This document shows positions 43,129 to 52,514 of a stretch of 64,000 bases of DNA, one piece after another (the first letter of the stretch is position 1; each line of letters opens with the position of its first letter). The notes under the pieces are model-generated. The model was not told the DNA's origin and made no database searches. It saw nothing but the letters and a program-made list of their open reading frames with translations. The DNA is from Mangrovimonas yunxiaonensis (GTDB taxonomy: Bacteria > Bacteroidota > Bacteroidia > Flavobacteriales > Flavobacteriaceae). Where the stretch lies: contig NZ_JPFK01000005.1 in the NCBI RefSeq assembly GCF_000733475.1, forward strand, positions 434,001 through 498,000, in the 5' to 3' direction. Both the position numbers and the translations under genes were made by a program.

Positions 43129-45141
43129 ATGGCTTTAGATTCAAGAACACCAAAAGGTCCTTTGGCTGATAAATGGACCAATCATAAAAACAATATTAAC
43201 TTGGTTAATCCAGCCAACAAACGTTTAATAGATGTTATTGTTGTTGGTACTGGTTTGGCTGGTGGTTCTGCAGCAGCAACTTTGGCAGAACTAGGGTACA
43301 ACGTAAAGGCATTCTGTTTTCAGGATTCGCCGCGTCGTGCGCACTCTATTGCTGCACAAGGGGGAATTAATGCCGCCAAAAACTATCAAGGCGATGGCGA
43401 CTCTAACTACCGTTTGTTTTACGATACCGTAAAAGGTGGCGATTACCGCTCGCGCGAAGCTAACGTATACCGCTTGGCCGAGGTGTCGGCTAATATTATC
43501 GACCAATGTGTGGCACAAGGTGTACCTTTTGCCCGTGAGTACGGTGGCTTGCTAGACAACCGTTCGTTTGGAGGGGTATTGGTATCGCGTACATTTTATG
43601 CCGCGGGACAAACAGGACAGCAATTATTATTAGGCGCATACTCTGCGTTAAACCGTCAAATAGGTCGTGGTAAGGTGAAAATGTACAACCGCCATGAAAT
43701 GTTAGATGTGGTTGTGGTAGATGGTAAAGCTCGTGGTATTATTGCCCGTAACTTGGTTACCGGCGAAATAGAAAGACATTCGGCACATGCTGTTGTGTTG
43801 GGAACTGGTGGTTATGGAAACGTATTTTTCTTATCGACAAATGCGATGGGAAGTAACGTAACAGCCGCTTGGAAAGCTCACAAACGTGGCGCTTATTTTG
43901 CCAACCCATGCTACACGCAAATTCACCCAACATGTATTCCAGTTTCTGGAGACCACCAATCTAAATTAACATTAATGTCGGAATCGCTTCGTAACGACGG
44001 GCGTATTTGGGTGCCTAAACACATGGAAGATGTTAAAGCCATACGTGAAGGCAAATTAAAACCAACCGACATTGCCGAAGAAAATAGAGATTATTACCTA
44101 GAGCGTCGTTACCCAGCCTTTGGTAACTTAGTGCCTCGTGATGTAGCCTCGCGTGCTGCAAAAGAGCGTTGCGATGCAGGTTATGGTGTAAATAAAACAG
44201 GAGAAGCTGTTTATTTAGATTTTGCCTCAGCCATTCAACGTTACGGTAAAGAGCAGGCGCATATTAAAGGTTTAAATGAAAACGATGCGGCTTTAATTAA
44301 AAAACTAGGTCAAGAGGTTATCAAGAATAAGTACGGGAACCTATTCCAGATGTACGAAAAAATTGTAGACCAAAACCCATACGAAACTCCAATGATGATT
44401 TACCCAGCGGTACACTACACCATGGGCGGTATTTGGGTAGATTACAACTTAATGACAACCGTTCCTGGGCTATACGCCATTGGGGAGGCCAATTTCTCCG
44501 ATCACGGCGCTAACCGTTTGGGAGCTTCTGCCTTAATGCAAGGATTAGCCGATGGGTATTTCGTGTTGCCATATACCATTGGCGATTATTTATCGAATGA
44601 TATTCGTACAGGGCCAATTTCAACCGAAAGCCCAGAGTTTGAAGAAGCCGAAAACAATGTTCGTAATCGTATTGAAACATTAGTTAACAATAACGGAACC
44701 CACTCTGTAGACTATTTCCATAAGAAGTTAGGAAAAATTATGTGGAACAAAGTAGGGATGTCTCGTAATGCTAAAGGTTTGGCCGAAGCTGTTGAGGAAA
44801 TTTCAGCGTTAAGAGCCGAGTTCTGGAAGGATGTGAAAGTACCTGGAACAGCCAATGAGTTTAATGAAGAATTGGCCAAAGCCGGTCGTGTAGCAGATTT
44901 CCTTGAGTTAGGCGAACTGTTTGCTAAAGATGCGTTGCACAGAAACGAATCTTGTGGCGGGCATTACCGCGAAGAATCGGTTGAAGAAAGTGGCGAGCAA
45001 AAAGGCGAAGCCAAACGTGATGACGAGAACTTTAAATATGTAGCGGCTTGGGAATACAAAGGAGAACCTAAAGACGCCGTATTGCATAAGGAAAATCTCG
45101 TATTTGAAAATATAGAATTAAAACAAAGAAGTTATAAATAA
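43129..45141 (+). CDS. sdhA: succinate dehydrogenase/fumarate reductase flavoprotein subunit
   Basis: FAD-binding catalytic subunit that oxidises succinate to fumarate. The 670 residues include the FAD-binding [36 protein letters not shown] with the flavin-linking His, HPTCIPVSG, the arginine-rich active-site [18 protein letters not shown] and [13 protein letters not shown]. The C-terminal tail has [17 protein letters not shown] and WEYKGEPKD. It begins 12 bases after sdhC. Confidence 0.97.
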   Translation: MALDSRTPKGPLADKWTNHKNNINLVNPANKRLIDVIVVGTGLAGGSAAATLAELGYNVKAFCFQDSPRRAHSIAAQGGINAAKNYQGDGDSNYRLFYDTVKGGDYRSREANVYRLAEVSANIIDQCVAQGVPFAREYGGLLDNRSFGGVLVSRTFYAAGQTGQQLLLGAYSALNRQIGRGKVKMYNRHEMLDVVVVDGKARGIIARNLVTGEIERHSAHAVVLGTGGYGNVFFLSTNAMGSNVTAAWKAHKRGAYFANPCYTQIHPTCIPVSGDHQSKLTLMSESLRNDGRIWVPKHMEDVKAIREGKLKPTDIAEENRDYYLERRYPAFGNLVPRDVASRAAKERCDAGYGVNKTGEAVYLDFASAIQRYGKEQAHIKGLNENDAALIKKLGQEVIKNKYGNLFQMYEKIVDQNPYETPMMIYPAVHYTMGGIWVDYNLMTTVPGLYAIGEANFSDHGANRLGASALMQGLADGYFVLPYTIGDYLSNDIRTGPISTESPEFEEAENNVRNRIETLVNNNGTHSVDYFHKKLGKIMWNKVGMSRNAKGLAEAVEEISALRAEFWKDVKVPGTANEFNEELAKAGRVADFLELGELFAKDALHRNESCGGHYREESVEESGEQKGEAKRDDENFKYVAAWEYKGEPKDAVLHKENLVFENIELKQRSYK

Positions 45142-45149
45142 GGAAGACT

Positions 45150-45896
45150 ATGAATTTAACGTTGAAAATATGGCGTCAGAAGGACGCTAACGATAAAGGA
45201 AAAATGGTAGACTATCCAATAACGGGTATAGAGCCAGATATGTCTTTCCTTGAAATGTTGGATGTTTTAAATGAAGCGTTAATCAATAAAGGTGAAGAGC
45301 CTGTAGCGTTTGATCACGATTGCCGTGAAGGGATTTGCGGAATGTGTTCGCTATATATTAACGGTGAGGCACATGGGCCAGATCGCGGGGTAACAACCTG
45401 CCAGTTGCACATGCGTATGTTTAACGATGGCGATACCATTTATATCGAGCCTTTTAGAGCAGCAGCTTTTCCGGTAATCAAGGATTTGGTTGTAGATAGA
45501 AGCGCTTTTGACCGCATTCAGCATGCAGGAGGATTTATTTCGGTAAATACTTCGGGTAACACCATAGATGCGAATGCCATTCCTGTAAATAAACACGATG
45601 CCGATACCGCTTTCGATGCCGCTACTTGTATTGGTTGTGGTGCCTGTGTAGCCAGCTGTAAAAACTCTTCGGCCATGCTATTTGTAGGTGCTAAAGTATC
45701 GCAATTTGCGTTACTGCCACAAGGTAAGGTAGAGGCCACAGACCGTGTGTTAAACATGGTAAAACAAATGGATGAAGAAGGTTTTGGTAACTGTACCAAC
45801 ACCGGCGCTTGTGAGGTAGAGTGTCCTAAGGGTATTTCGCTAGAGAATATTGCCCGAATGAACCGCGAGTACTTAAAAGCCGCTTTTAAAGGGTAA
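45150..45896 (+). CDS. sdhB: succinate dehydrogenase/fumarate reductase iron-sulfur subunit
   Basis: Electron-transfer subunit with three Fe-S clusters, 248 residues. The [2Fe-2S] ligands are C58, C63, C66 and C84 (CREGICGMC ... TTC); the cysteines C160, C163, C166 and C170 ([11 protein letters not shown]) and C215, C221 and C225 ([11 protein letters not shown]) hold the [4Fe-4S] and [3Fe-4S] clusters. Cofactor assembly would rely on the SUF genes of the same window. A strong terminator ends the operon. Confidence 0.97.
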   Translation: MNLTLKIWRQKDANDKGKMVDYPITGIEPDMSFLEMLDVLNEALINKGEEPVAFDHDCREGICGMCSLYINGEAHGPDRGVTTCQLHMRMFNDGDTIYIEPFRAAAFPVIKDLVVDRSAFDRIQHAGGFISVNTSGNTIDANAIPVNKHDADTAFDAATCIGCGACVASCKNSSAMLFVGAKVSQFALLPQGKVEATDRVLNMVKQMDEEGFGNCTNTGACEVECPKGISLENIARMNREYLKAAFKG

Positions 45897-45926
45897 ACAA
45901 GTATTTCAGCAAAACCTATTATATAC

Positions 45927-45955
45927 AAAATCCCAACATGCCGTTGGGATTTTTT
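45927..45955 (+). terminator. terminator of the sdh operon
   Basis: AAAATCCCAAC (45927-45937) pairs with GTTGGGATTTT (45943-45953) around ATGCC, followed by T residues. Confidence 0.9.
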
Positions 45956-45981
45956 GTTTCTTTACAGTTCAATAATTTTAT

Positions 45982-47751
45982 ATGTACCAACCTAACGATT
46001 TTTATACCGCGCAATTAAAACAGTTTAAAAGCAAGGTTCGCCAATTAAAACAACAATTGGTCGTATTAAGCTTGATTAGGCTTGTTGTTTTTGGTCTAAC
46101 AGCCTTTGGCGTTTATCTTGCGTTTCACAATTGGCAGCTGGCATTTGCTATTGCTGTTATTGGTGTTGCAGTATTTTTGTTTGCCTTGTCCAAATATACC
46201 GATGTAAAGCAACAGCGCAACCTTAACAAGGCTTTGGTTGAGATTAACAAAATGGAATTGGATATAGCATCAGGCCATTTTCATCACCGTCCGGCAGGGC
46301 TCGAGTACCAGGATCCTAAACACTTTTATAGTTTAGACATCGATTTGTTTGGAACAGGATCGTTTTTTCAATTTGTAAATAGAACCAACATCAAAGAAGG
46401 CTCAGAAACCCTTGCAAAGGCCTTAAAAGCTAATCAAATTGATAATATAGCACTTAGGCAACAGGCCATTAAGGAGCTTGCTTCAAAACCAGAATGGCGT
46501 CAATTGTACTCGGCAACAGCCGCTTTAATAGAAGTCGAGGTATCTGCAAAACAAATCATTCATTGGCTAACGCATCACAGGCCTTTTTTGCCTAAAACCA
46601 TGCGTTGGCTGCCTGTAGTTTTTAGTGGTATTTCGGTTGGATTATTTGTTTTGTTTCTTTTTAAAGTGTTAGATGTGTCACTTTTGGGCTACTGGTTGCT
46701 GCTTGGGCTGTTTATTACTGGAGGCTATGTGAAAAAAGTGAATGCGCTTTCATCGAATACCGATCGGGCGAGCGCCACTTTTAAGCAGTATGCGCAATTG
46801 CTTCAGCAAATAGAAGAGGCGCCGTTCGTATCAGCATTGTTATTGGAAAAGCAAGATGGCATTAAAGGGGAACGCCAAAAGGCTTCAGCTATATTTAAGC
46901 AGTTTTCAAGGCATTTGGATGCTCTGGACAATAGGAACAACCTTATAGGTGCCATATTTGGAAATGGGCTATTTTTAACCGATGTAAAAAACAGTTATAA
47001 AATAGAACAATGGATTGCCAACCATTGTAAAACAGTGGCAGATTGGTTTGATGTGGTGACTTTTTTCGACGCCTATAACTCCTTAGGGAATTATGCATTT
47101 AACCACCCAGAGTTTGTGTATCCAACCTTGGTAGATAATCCCCTTTGCATTAAGGCGGAACAGTTGGGCCACCCATTATTGGATGTAAACAAACGAGTAG
47201 ATAGCGATTTGCACATTGATGCCGAACAGTTTTTTATAGTAACAGGCGCCAATATGGCCGGGAAAAGCACGTTTTTACGAACGGTTTCTCTGCATATTGT
47301 TATGGCCAATGTGGGCTTGCCGGTGTGTGCTTTAAAAAGTGAATACAGCCCAATAAAACTTATTACTAGTATGCGTACCAGTGACTCTCTAACCGACGAT
47401 AGTAGCTATTTCTTTTCAGAATTAACGCGTTTGAAGTTTATCGTAGATGCCATTAAAACCGAACCGTATTTTATCATATTGGACGAGATTTTAAAAGGCA
47501 CCAACAGCACCGATAAGGCTATTGGTTCGCAAAAATTTGTCGAGAAATTGGTGCAAAGTCATGCTACAGGCATTATCGCGACACACGATTTGAGTCTGAC
47601 CAACATAGAGGCTAATTTAAAGGAAGTGAAAAACTACTTTTTTGATGCCCAAATAAAAAACGACGAGCTTTATTTTGATTATAAATTTAAAAAAGGTGTT
47701 TGCCAGAATATGAATGCTAGTTTCCTATTAAAGAAGATGGAGATAGTATAA
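45982..47751 (+). CDS. membrane-anchored MutS-like ATPase
   Basis: A 589-residue MutS-family ATPase without the mismatch-recognition and connector domains. Four predicted transmembrane helices come in two pairs (about 26-44 and 49-67; 205-224 and 228-246), unusual for a MutS protein. The C-terminal domain has Walker A GANMAGKST (422-430), the MRTSDSLTDDSSYFFSEL signature, Walker B YFIILDEILKGTNSTD and the ATHDLSLT histidine. The N-terminal region (SGHFHHRPAGLEYQDPKHFY) and the core lever (GSETLAKALKAN) match family members found in Bacteroidota. It is not the repair MutS; the substrate is unknown. Confidence 0.87.
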   Translation: MYQPNDFYTAQLKQFKSKVRQLKQQLVVLSLIRLVVFGLTAFGVYLAFHNWQLAFAIAVIGVAVFLFALSKYTDVKQQRNLNKALVEINKMELDIASGHFHHRPAGLEYQDPKHFYSLDIDLFGTGSFFQFVNRTNIKEGSETLAKALKANQIDNIALRQQAIKELASKPEWRQLYSATAALIEVEVSAKQIIHWLTHHRPFLPKTMRWLPVVFSGISVGLFVLFLFKVLDVSLLGYWLLLGLFITGGYVKKVNALSSNTDRASATFKQYAQLLQQIEEAPFVSALLLEKQDGIKGERQKASAIFKQFSRHLDALDNRNNLIGAIFGNGLFLTDVKNSYKIEQWIANHCKTVADWFDVVTFFDAYNSLGNYAFNHPEFVYPTLVDNPLCIKAEQLGHPLLDVNKRVDSDLHIDAEQFFIVTGANMAGKSTFLRTVSLHIVMANVGLPVCALKSEYSPIKLITSMRTSDSLTDDSSYFFSELTRLKFIVDAIKTEPYFIILDEILKGTNSTDKAIGSQKFVEKLVQSHATGIIATHDLSLTNIEANLKEVKNYFFDAQIKNDELYFDYKFKKGVCQNMNASFLLKKMEIV

Positions 47752-47752
47752 A

Positions 47753-47784
47753 AAAAAGCCTCATAAATTTATGAGGCTTTTTTT
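47753..47784. terminator. bidirectional terminator between convergent genes
   Basis: AAAGCCTCATAAA and its exact complement TTTATGAGGCTTT form a 13-base perfect palindrome with A and T runs on both sides. Confidence 0.92.
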
Positions 47785-47802
47785 GTAGAATAGACTATCA
47801 TC

Positions 47803-49893
47803 CTATTTTTTAGGATGAACCAATTTCATTTCATCTATTAAGTGCTTTGCACCAGCGTATTTATCAACAATAAATAATACGTAGCGAATATCTACCATAA
47901 TGTTTCTGCAAATGTTTGGGTCGTAGTTCATGTCGCTCATGGTGCCTTCCCAAACGCGGTCAAAGTTTAATCCTATTAGGTTGCCATGCGCATCAATGGT
48001 TGGGCTTCCAGAGTTTCCACCAGTGGTATGGTTTGTTCCTATAAAGCAGACAGGCATTTTTCCGTTGCTATCGGCGTACGGGCCATAGTCTTGAGCATTG
48101 TAAAGATCGATTAGTTTTTGTGGTACGTCAAACTCATAATCGCCAGGGATGTATTTTTCCATAACGCCATCCAAATAGCTTACATGGTTGTAGTATACAC
48201 CGTCTCTAGGAGCGTAGCCTTTAACTTGCCCGTAAGTTACCCGTAATGTGCTGTTGGCATCGGGGTAATAACGCTCGTTAGGTAAAGCTTTCATTAGGGC
48301 GGTCATGTATTTGGTTTGTAGGGCAGAAATGACCAAGTTTTTTTCTGTGTATTCTGGGTTAATGCTGTTGTAGAATTCTTCTATAATAGGCTTGGCGTAC
48401 ACATAGGCCGCATCTGCATTTAAGTTATCAACAACCTCTTGGGCAGACCCCTCGAATAAAGTTAAGGCCTGCTCTAAATTGGTGAATGCTGTTTTGTTGT
48501 AAATAGTTGGGTCGATATTAGATTTTTTGTACAACGGCATAATGGCTTCGTAAACACCTTGGTCTACTCGGGCATCGAAATTTTTATGAATGCCTTTTAG
48601 GGTGCCTTCTATAGAGGCTTTTGCACGGTCTAAAACCTCGGGATTGTTTTTTACAGCCTCTTCAAACTGATAAGCTCTAAAGGTCATTTGCATTAACTCG
48701 TTGTTTACCAAAAAGACTTCTATAAAGTTTCGGCGTTTTATGTTAATGTTGGCAAAATCGGCATAAAGGGTTTCAAACTCAGGCAAAATGTGACCGTATT
48801 GTTTATGCAGTTTGTTCTCGTAAAGGGCTTTTTTAAAGCGCTCTTCAAAAGCTTTTCGTTGGCTTATGGCTTGGCTTTTTTCAATCCCTTGGTTTTCGCC
48901 AATCCACTTTTTCCAAGCATTGGCTATTCTAGCCTGTTTAGAGGCATATTTTATACGAATATCATCACTGGCTTTCATGTTGGCGTCGATAACCTTCAAT
49001 GCCGCCTCACGAATGGCAATGTTGCTCGGGTTAAATTCTTGGGTAATGTGCTCTATGGCAACGGCAGGAAGGTACTCATTGGTGGTTCCTGGAAAACCAA
49101 ATACCATGGTGAAGTCGTTTTCTTCAACACCGTCTAACGAAACTGGTAGGAAATGCTTAGGGGTGTAAGGCACATTGTCTTTGCTGTATTTTGCAGGGCG
49201 ATTGTTTTTGTCGGCATAAATTCTGAAAAGTGAAAAATCGCCAGTATGTCTTGGGAATACCCAGTTGTCTGTATCGCTACCAAATTTTCCAATGCTGCTT
49301 GGAGGGGCACCAACAAGGCGTACATCCTCGTAGCGTTCGGTTACAAATAAAAAGTATTGATTGCCTTTAAAAAAAGCCTTTACCTTGGTGTCTTGCCAAG
49401 CCTCTTTTTTTGTTTCAGCTTGTAGGGCATTGCTATTTTTATCGATGGTAGATTGCTTTTCGGTTTCGCTCATGCTATCAGAAACACCGGCAAGCACCTG
49501 TTCGGTAACATCTTCAATTCGTACAATAAATTCTACAAATAGGCTCTCGTTAGGAAGCTCTTCGTTGTAGTTCATAGCCCAAAACCCATCTTTTAAATAG
49601 TCGTTTTCTAAAGACGAGTGCGATTGTATTTGGCTGTAGCCACAATGGTGGTTGGTTAAAATAAGGCCATTAGGCGAAATAACCTCGCTGGTACAACCGC
49701 CATTAAAGTGGCCAATGGCATCTTTTAAGCTGGAGTTATTTACATCGTAAATGTCTTTAGCGGTAAGCTTGCTGCCTAGGCTAGTCATTTCGGTTTCGTT
49801 CATGCCTTCTAAAAGCGAAGGAATCCACATGCCACCTTGTTGGGCAGACACTTGCAGGGCAAGAAATAAAAAGAGGAGTTTAAAATATTTCAT
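47803..49893 (-). CDS. S46 family dipeptidyl-peptidase, DPP11-like
   Basis: A 696-residue exported peptidase (signal peptide ending LQVSA, then QQGG) that removes dipeptides from peptides in the periplasm. The chymotrypsin-like triad is present: His in ILTNHHCGYSQ, Asp in the RHTGDFSLFRIYAD region and Ser628 in TGGNSGSP. Residue Arg646, 18 residues after the serine (GLNFDRVWEGTMSD), is at the position that decides S46 specificity: Arg in DPP11 (Asp/Glu at P1), Gly in DPP7. The C-terminal IRYVLFIVDKYAGAKHLIDE is typical of the family. Confidence 0.95.
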   Translation of the reverse strand: MKYFKLLFLFLALQVSAQQGGMWIPSLLEGMNETEMTSLGSKLTAKDIYDVNNSSLKDAIGHFNGGCTSEVISPNGLILTNHHCGYSQIQSHSSLENDYLKDGFWAMNYNEELPNESLFVEFIVRIEDVTEQVLAGVSDSMSETEKQSTIDKNSNALQAETKKEAWQDTKVKAFFKGNQYFLFVTERYEDVRLVGAPPSSIGKFGSDTDNWVFPRHTGDFSLFRIYADKNNRPAKYSKDNVPYTPKHFLPVSLDGVEENDFTMVFGFPGTTNEYLPAVAIEHITQEFNPSNIAIREAALKVIDANMKASDDIRIKYASKQARIANAWKKWIGENQGIEKSQAISQRKAFEERFKKALYENKLHKQYGHILPEFETLYADFANINIKRRNFIEVFLVNNELMQMTFRAYQFEEAVKNNPEVLDRAKASIEGTLKGIHKNFDARVDQGVYEAIMPLYKKSNIDPTIYNKTAFTNLEQALTLFEGSAQEVVDNLNADAAYVYAKPIIEEFYNSINPEYTEKNLVISALQTKYMTALMKALPNERYYPDANSTLRVTYGQVKGYAPRDGVYYNHVSYLDGVMEKYIPGDYEFDVPQKLIDLYNAQDYGPYADSNGKMPVCFIGTNHTTGGNSGSPTIDAHGNLIGLNFDRVWEGTMSDMNYDPNICRNIMVDIRYVLFIVDKYAGAKHLIDEMKLVHPKK

Positions 49894-49924
49894 TGTTTTG
49901 TATAGATTGAAAAAAATAATTTCC

Positions 49925-49932
49925 CAAAGATA
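49925..49932 (-). promoter_or_regulatory. -7 box of the S46 peptidase gene
   Basis: On the minus strand the box reads TATCTTTG, 31 bases before the ATG. Confidence 0.55.
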
Positions 49933-49967
49933 CGAGTTCTAATCATAAAAAAACAGAAAGAAGTTCT

Positions 49968-49975
49968 TACCTTTA
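49968..49975 (+). promoter_or_regulatory. -7 box of the aminotransferase gene
   Basis: TACCTTTA, one base away from TAnnTTTG, ends five bases before the ATG at 49981, consistent with a leaderless transcript. Confidence 0.45.
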
Positions 49976-49980
49976 AAAGC

Positions 49981-51123
49981 ATGAGACACGCTTCAAAATT
50001 ACCACAAGTAGGAACGACTATTTTTACAGAAATGAGTGCTTTGGCCAACACCCATAAAGCGCTTAATTTATCGCAAGGCTTCCCAAATTTTAAGAGCGAC
50101 CCATTGCTAATAGATTTGGTGTTTAAAGCTATGAAAGCGGGATATAACCAATATGCTCCTATGGCTGGAAGTATGGCGCTTAGAGCGGCCATAGCGCAAA
50201 AATATCAGGCGCTGTACAAGAGCAGTTACCGCCCAGAAACAGAAATTACGGTAACGGCAGGTGCTACCCAGGCCATTTTTACAATTATATCGGCTTTTGT
50301 TAGAAAAGCTGATGAGGTTATTATTTTTAGGCCTGCATACGATTGTTACGAACCCGCCATAACATTACAGGGCGGCATACCTGTTTCTGTCCAGCTTAAG
50401 GCACCAGATTATACTGTAGATTGGGATGTAGTAGAAGCAAAGGTAACGTCCAATACCAAAATGATTATTATCAACTCGCCGCATAACCCTAGCGGAACCC
50501 TTTGGTCTAAAAACGACATGTTGCGGTTGCAGCAAATAACCAAGGATACCAACATTATTGTGCTAAGTGATGAGGTTTACGAACACATTGTTTTTGATGG
50601 GCAATCGCACCAAAGCGCCTGTTTATTTTCTGAATTAAAAGAACGAAGTTTTATTACGGCTTCGTTTGGAAAAACGTTCCATAATACGGGTTGGAAAGTG
50701 GGGTATTGTTGCGCGCCAAAAGCGCTCATGCAGGAGTTTAGAAAAGTGCATCAGTTTAATGTGTTTTCGGTAAACCACCCTGCGCAAAAGGGTTTGGCCG
50801 ATTATATGCAAACACCAAGCCATTACTTAAAACTGTCTGAATTTTACCAAAACAAGCGCGATTTGTTTTTAAGTTTAATTAAAGGGTCTAGGTTTAAAGC
50901 CATACCCTCGCAAGGCACCTATTTTCAGGTGTTAGAGTATTCAAACATTACCAATGAAAACGATGTGGCTTTTGCCAAACACCTAACCATTACGCATAAA
51001 TTGGCTGCCATCCCATTATCGGTTTTTAACGAAAACAAGCGTGACGATAAGGTGCTGCGGTTTTGTTTTGCCAAGACCAACGAGACTTTAGAGGAAGCCG
51101 CAGCTATTTTATGTGGGATTTAA
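49981..51123 (+). CDS. methionine/glutamine aminotransferase (YbdL-like, PLP-dependent)
   Basis: Class I/II aminotransferase of 380 residues. Its closest pattern is the methionine aminotransferase YbdL: NLSQGFPNFKSDP, GYNQYAPMAGSMALRAAIA, TVTAGATQAIFTII, NSPHNPSGT, LSDEVYEHIVFDG and the PLP-lysine K231 in SFGKTFHNTGWKVGY. Two genes downstream is a YafV-type omega-amidase. The pair fits the glutamine transaminase-omega-amidase pathway that regenerates methionine from its keto acid with glutamine as donor. Cytosolic. Confidence 0.9.
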   Translation: MRHASKLPQVGTTIFTEMSALANTHKALNLSQGFPNFKSDPLLIDLVFKAMKAGYNQYAPMAGSMALRAAIAQKYQALYKSSYRPETEITVTAGATQAIFTIISAFVRKADEVIIFRPAYDCYEPAITLQGGIPVSVQLKAPDYTVDWDVVEAKVTSNTKMIIINSPHNPSGTLWSKNDMLRLQQITKDTNIIVLSDEVYEHIVFDGQSHQSACLFSELKERSFITASFGKTFHNTGWKVGYCCAPKALMQEFRKVHQFNVFSVNHPAQKGLADYMQTPSHYLKLSEFYQNKRDLFLSLIKGSRFKAIPSQGTYFQVLEYSNITNENDVAFAKHLTITHKLAAIPLSVFNENKRDDKVLRFCFAKTNETLEEAAAILCGI

Positions 51124-51198
51124 GATAAAAGATTTTAAGGATAGGTGACATTTTCCGATTTTTGGGTCTTAAAAAACAAAACCGATATATTTTAAAGC

Positions 51199-51702
51199 AT
51201 GAAAAAACTAGTGTTTTTAGGATTGTTTTCAGCAATTTCTATGGTTGCAACCGCCCAAACTACGGGTGCCAATCCTGATGTGACTTATACTGTTAAGGAA
51301 AACAGAATTTTTATTGGAGAGGATGATGTGACCGATACATTAAGCTTAGAACGTAAAGACGCTATTTTAGCGGCACACAACGAGCAAGAAAAGCAACAGC
51401 TTTTGCAGGACGCCGAAAAGGCACTTGAAGAAACCAAAGCCCAAGCCGAAAAAGAGCAGAAACGTCTAGAAAAGGCGCATAAAAAAGCGCTAAAAGAGCA
51501 AAAAAAGGCCGAAAAGGCGCTAAAAAAGCAAGAAAAAGCCAAGAAAAATTACAGTAAAGCCAAAGAAAAATACGAAGCGGCCACCCGCAAATACAACAAG
51601 CTTAAAAAAAGAGGCGACCTTTCGCCAAACGATGAGGCTAAATGGCTTGACAAAATGGAAAAACTAAAAGGCAAATTGGATAAAGCCACGCGTAAACTTT
51701 AA
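51199..51702 (+). CDS. exported coiled-coil protein of unknown function
   Basis: A 167-residue protein with a signal peptide (KKLVFLGLFSAISMVATA, then QTTG), a short beta-like segment (VTYTVKENRIFIGEDDV) and then an almost continuous Lys/Glu/Ala-rich coiled coil (about 57-165) of alternating EKA and KALK blocks. Strongly charged helical repeats of this kind suggest periplasmic or outer-membrane-associated bundling, but no function can be assigned. It lies between the aminotransferase and omega-amidase genes on the same strand. Confidence 0.8.
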   Translation: MKKLVFLGLFSAISMVATAQTTGANPDVTYTVKENRIFIGEDDVTDTLSLERKDAILAAHNEQEKQQLLQDAEKALEETKAQAEKEQKRLEKAHKKALKEQKKAEKALKKQEKAKKNYSKAKEKYEAATRKYNKLKKRGDLSPNDEAKWLDKMEKLKGKLDKATRKL

Positions 51703-51722
51703 TAATTGCAGTTAAAAAAGTG

Positions 51723-51730
51723 TACCTTTA
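51723..51730 (+). promoter_or_regulatory. -7 box of the omega-amidase gene
   Basis: TACCTTTA ends four bases before the ATG at 51735, again predicting a leaderless transcript. Confidence 0.45.
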
Positions 51731-51734
51731 GGCT

Positions 51735-52514
51735 ATGGAAAACGCGTTAAAGGTTGCATTGGTTCAAAGCAATTTATCTTGGGAAAATCCCATTGAAAAT
51801 ACAAATAACCTGTCCCGCATGATCGATCGTGTATCGGGACCGGTTGATGTGTTTGTGCTACCCGAAATGTTCTCGACAGCATTTACCATGAATGCAAATG
51901 CGGTAGCAGAGTCTATGACAGGCAAGACCGTAAACTGGATGGTGCAGAAAGCACAGGAAAAGCAGGCTGCCATTATGGGCAGCTTGGTTATAAAAGAAAA
52001 CAACCGCTATTACAACAGGTTGTTGTTTGTTTTTCCAGACGGGCAAATAGCAAGCTACGATAAGCGCCATACATTTTCGTTGGCGGGAGAAGATAAAATA
52101 TACACTTCTGGAACCCAGAAGCGTATTGTTGAGTATAAGGGGTGGCGGTTGTGCCTCATGATTTGTTACGACCTGCGCTTTCCTGTGTGGGCGAGAAATA
52201 CCGAAGCATACGATGCCTTAATCTATGTTGCCAATTGGCCTAAGGTGCGCATTGCTGCCTGGGATGCCTTGTTAAAAGCCCGAGCTATCGAAAACATGGC
52301 CTATTGCATAGGAGTAAATCGCGTAGGTCAGGATGCTCATAGCCATGAATATAACGGACATTCTATGGCTTTTGATGTGTTGGGAAACCGCATAGACACC
52401 GTTACTGAAGGCGCAGAAACCGTAGAGGTGGTAACGCTTTTAAAAGACCACATTAATCAATACCGTAAAACGCTTAATTTTCTGAAGGATCGAGATCACT
52501 TCGAGATAATGTAA
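51735..52514 (+). CDS. omega-amidase of the nitrilase superfamily (YafV-like)
   Basis: A 259-residue carbon-nitrogen hydrolase. The catalytic triad of the superfamily is visible: Glu44 in LPEMFSTAF, Lys110 in DKRHTFS and Cys144 in MICYDLRFP. YafV/NIT2-type enzymes hydrolyse 2-oxoglutaramate (and 2-oxosuccinamate), the keto product of glutamine transamination, which fits the YbdL-like aminotransferase two genes upstream. Its last 41 bases overlap the end of the convergent Ig-like gene. Confidence 0.92.
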   Translation: MENALKVALVQSNLSWENPIENTNNLSRMIDRVSGPVDVFVLPEMFSTAFTMNANAVAESMTGKTVNWMVQKAQEKQAAIMGSLVIKENNRYYNRLLFVFPDGQIASYDKRHTFSLAGEDKIYTSGTQKRIVEYKGWRLCLMICYDLRFPVWARNTEAYDALIYVANWPKVRIAAWDALLKARAIENMAYCIGVNRVGQDAHSHEYNGHSMAFDVLGNRIDTVTEGAETVEVVTLLKDHINQYRKTLNFLKDRDHFEIM

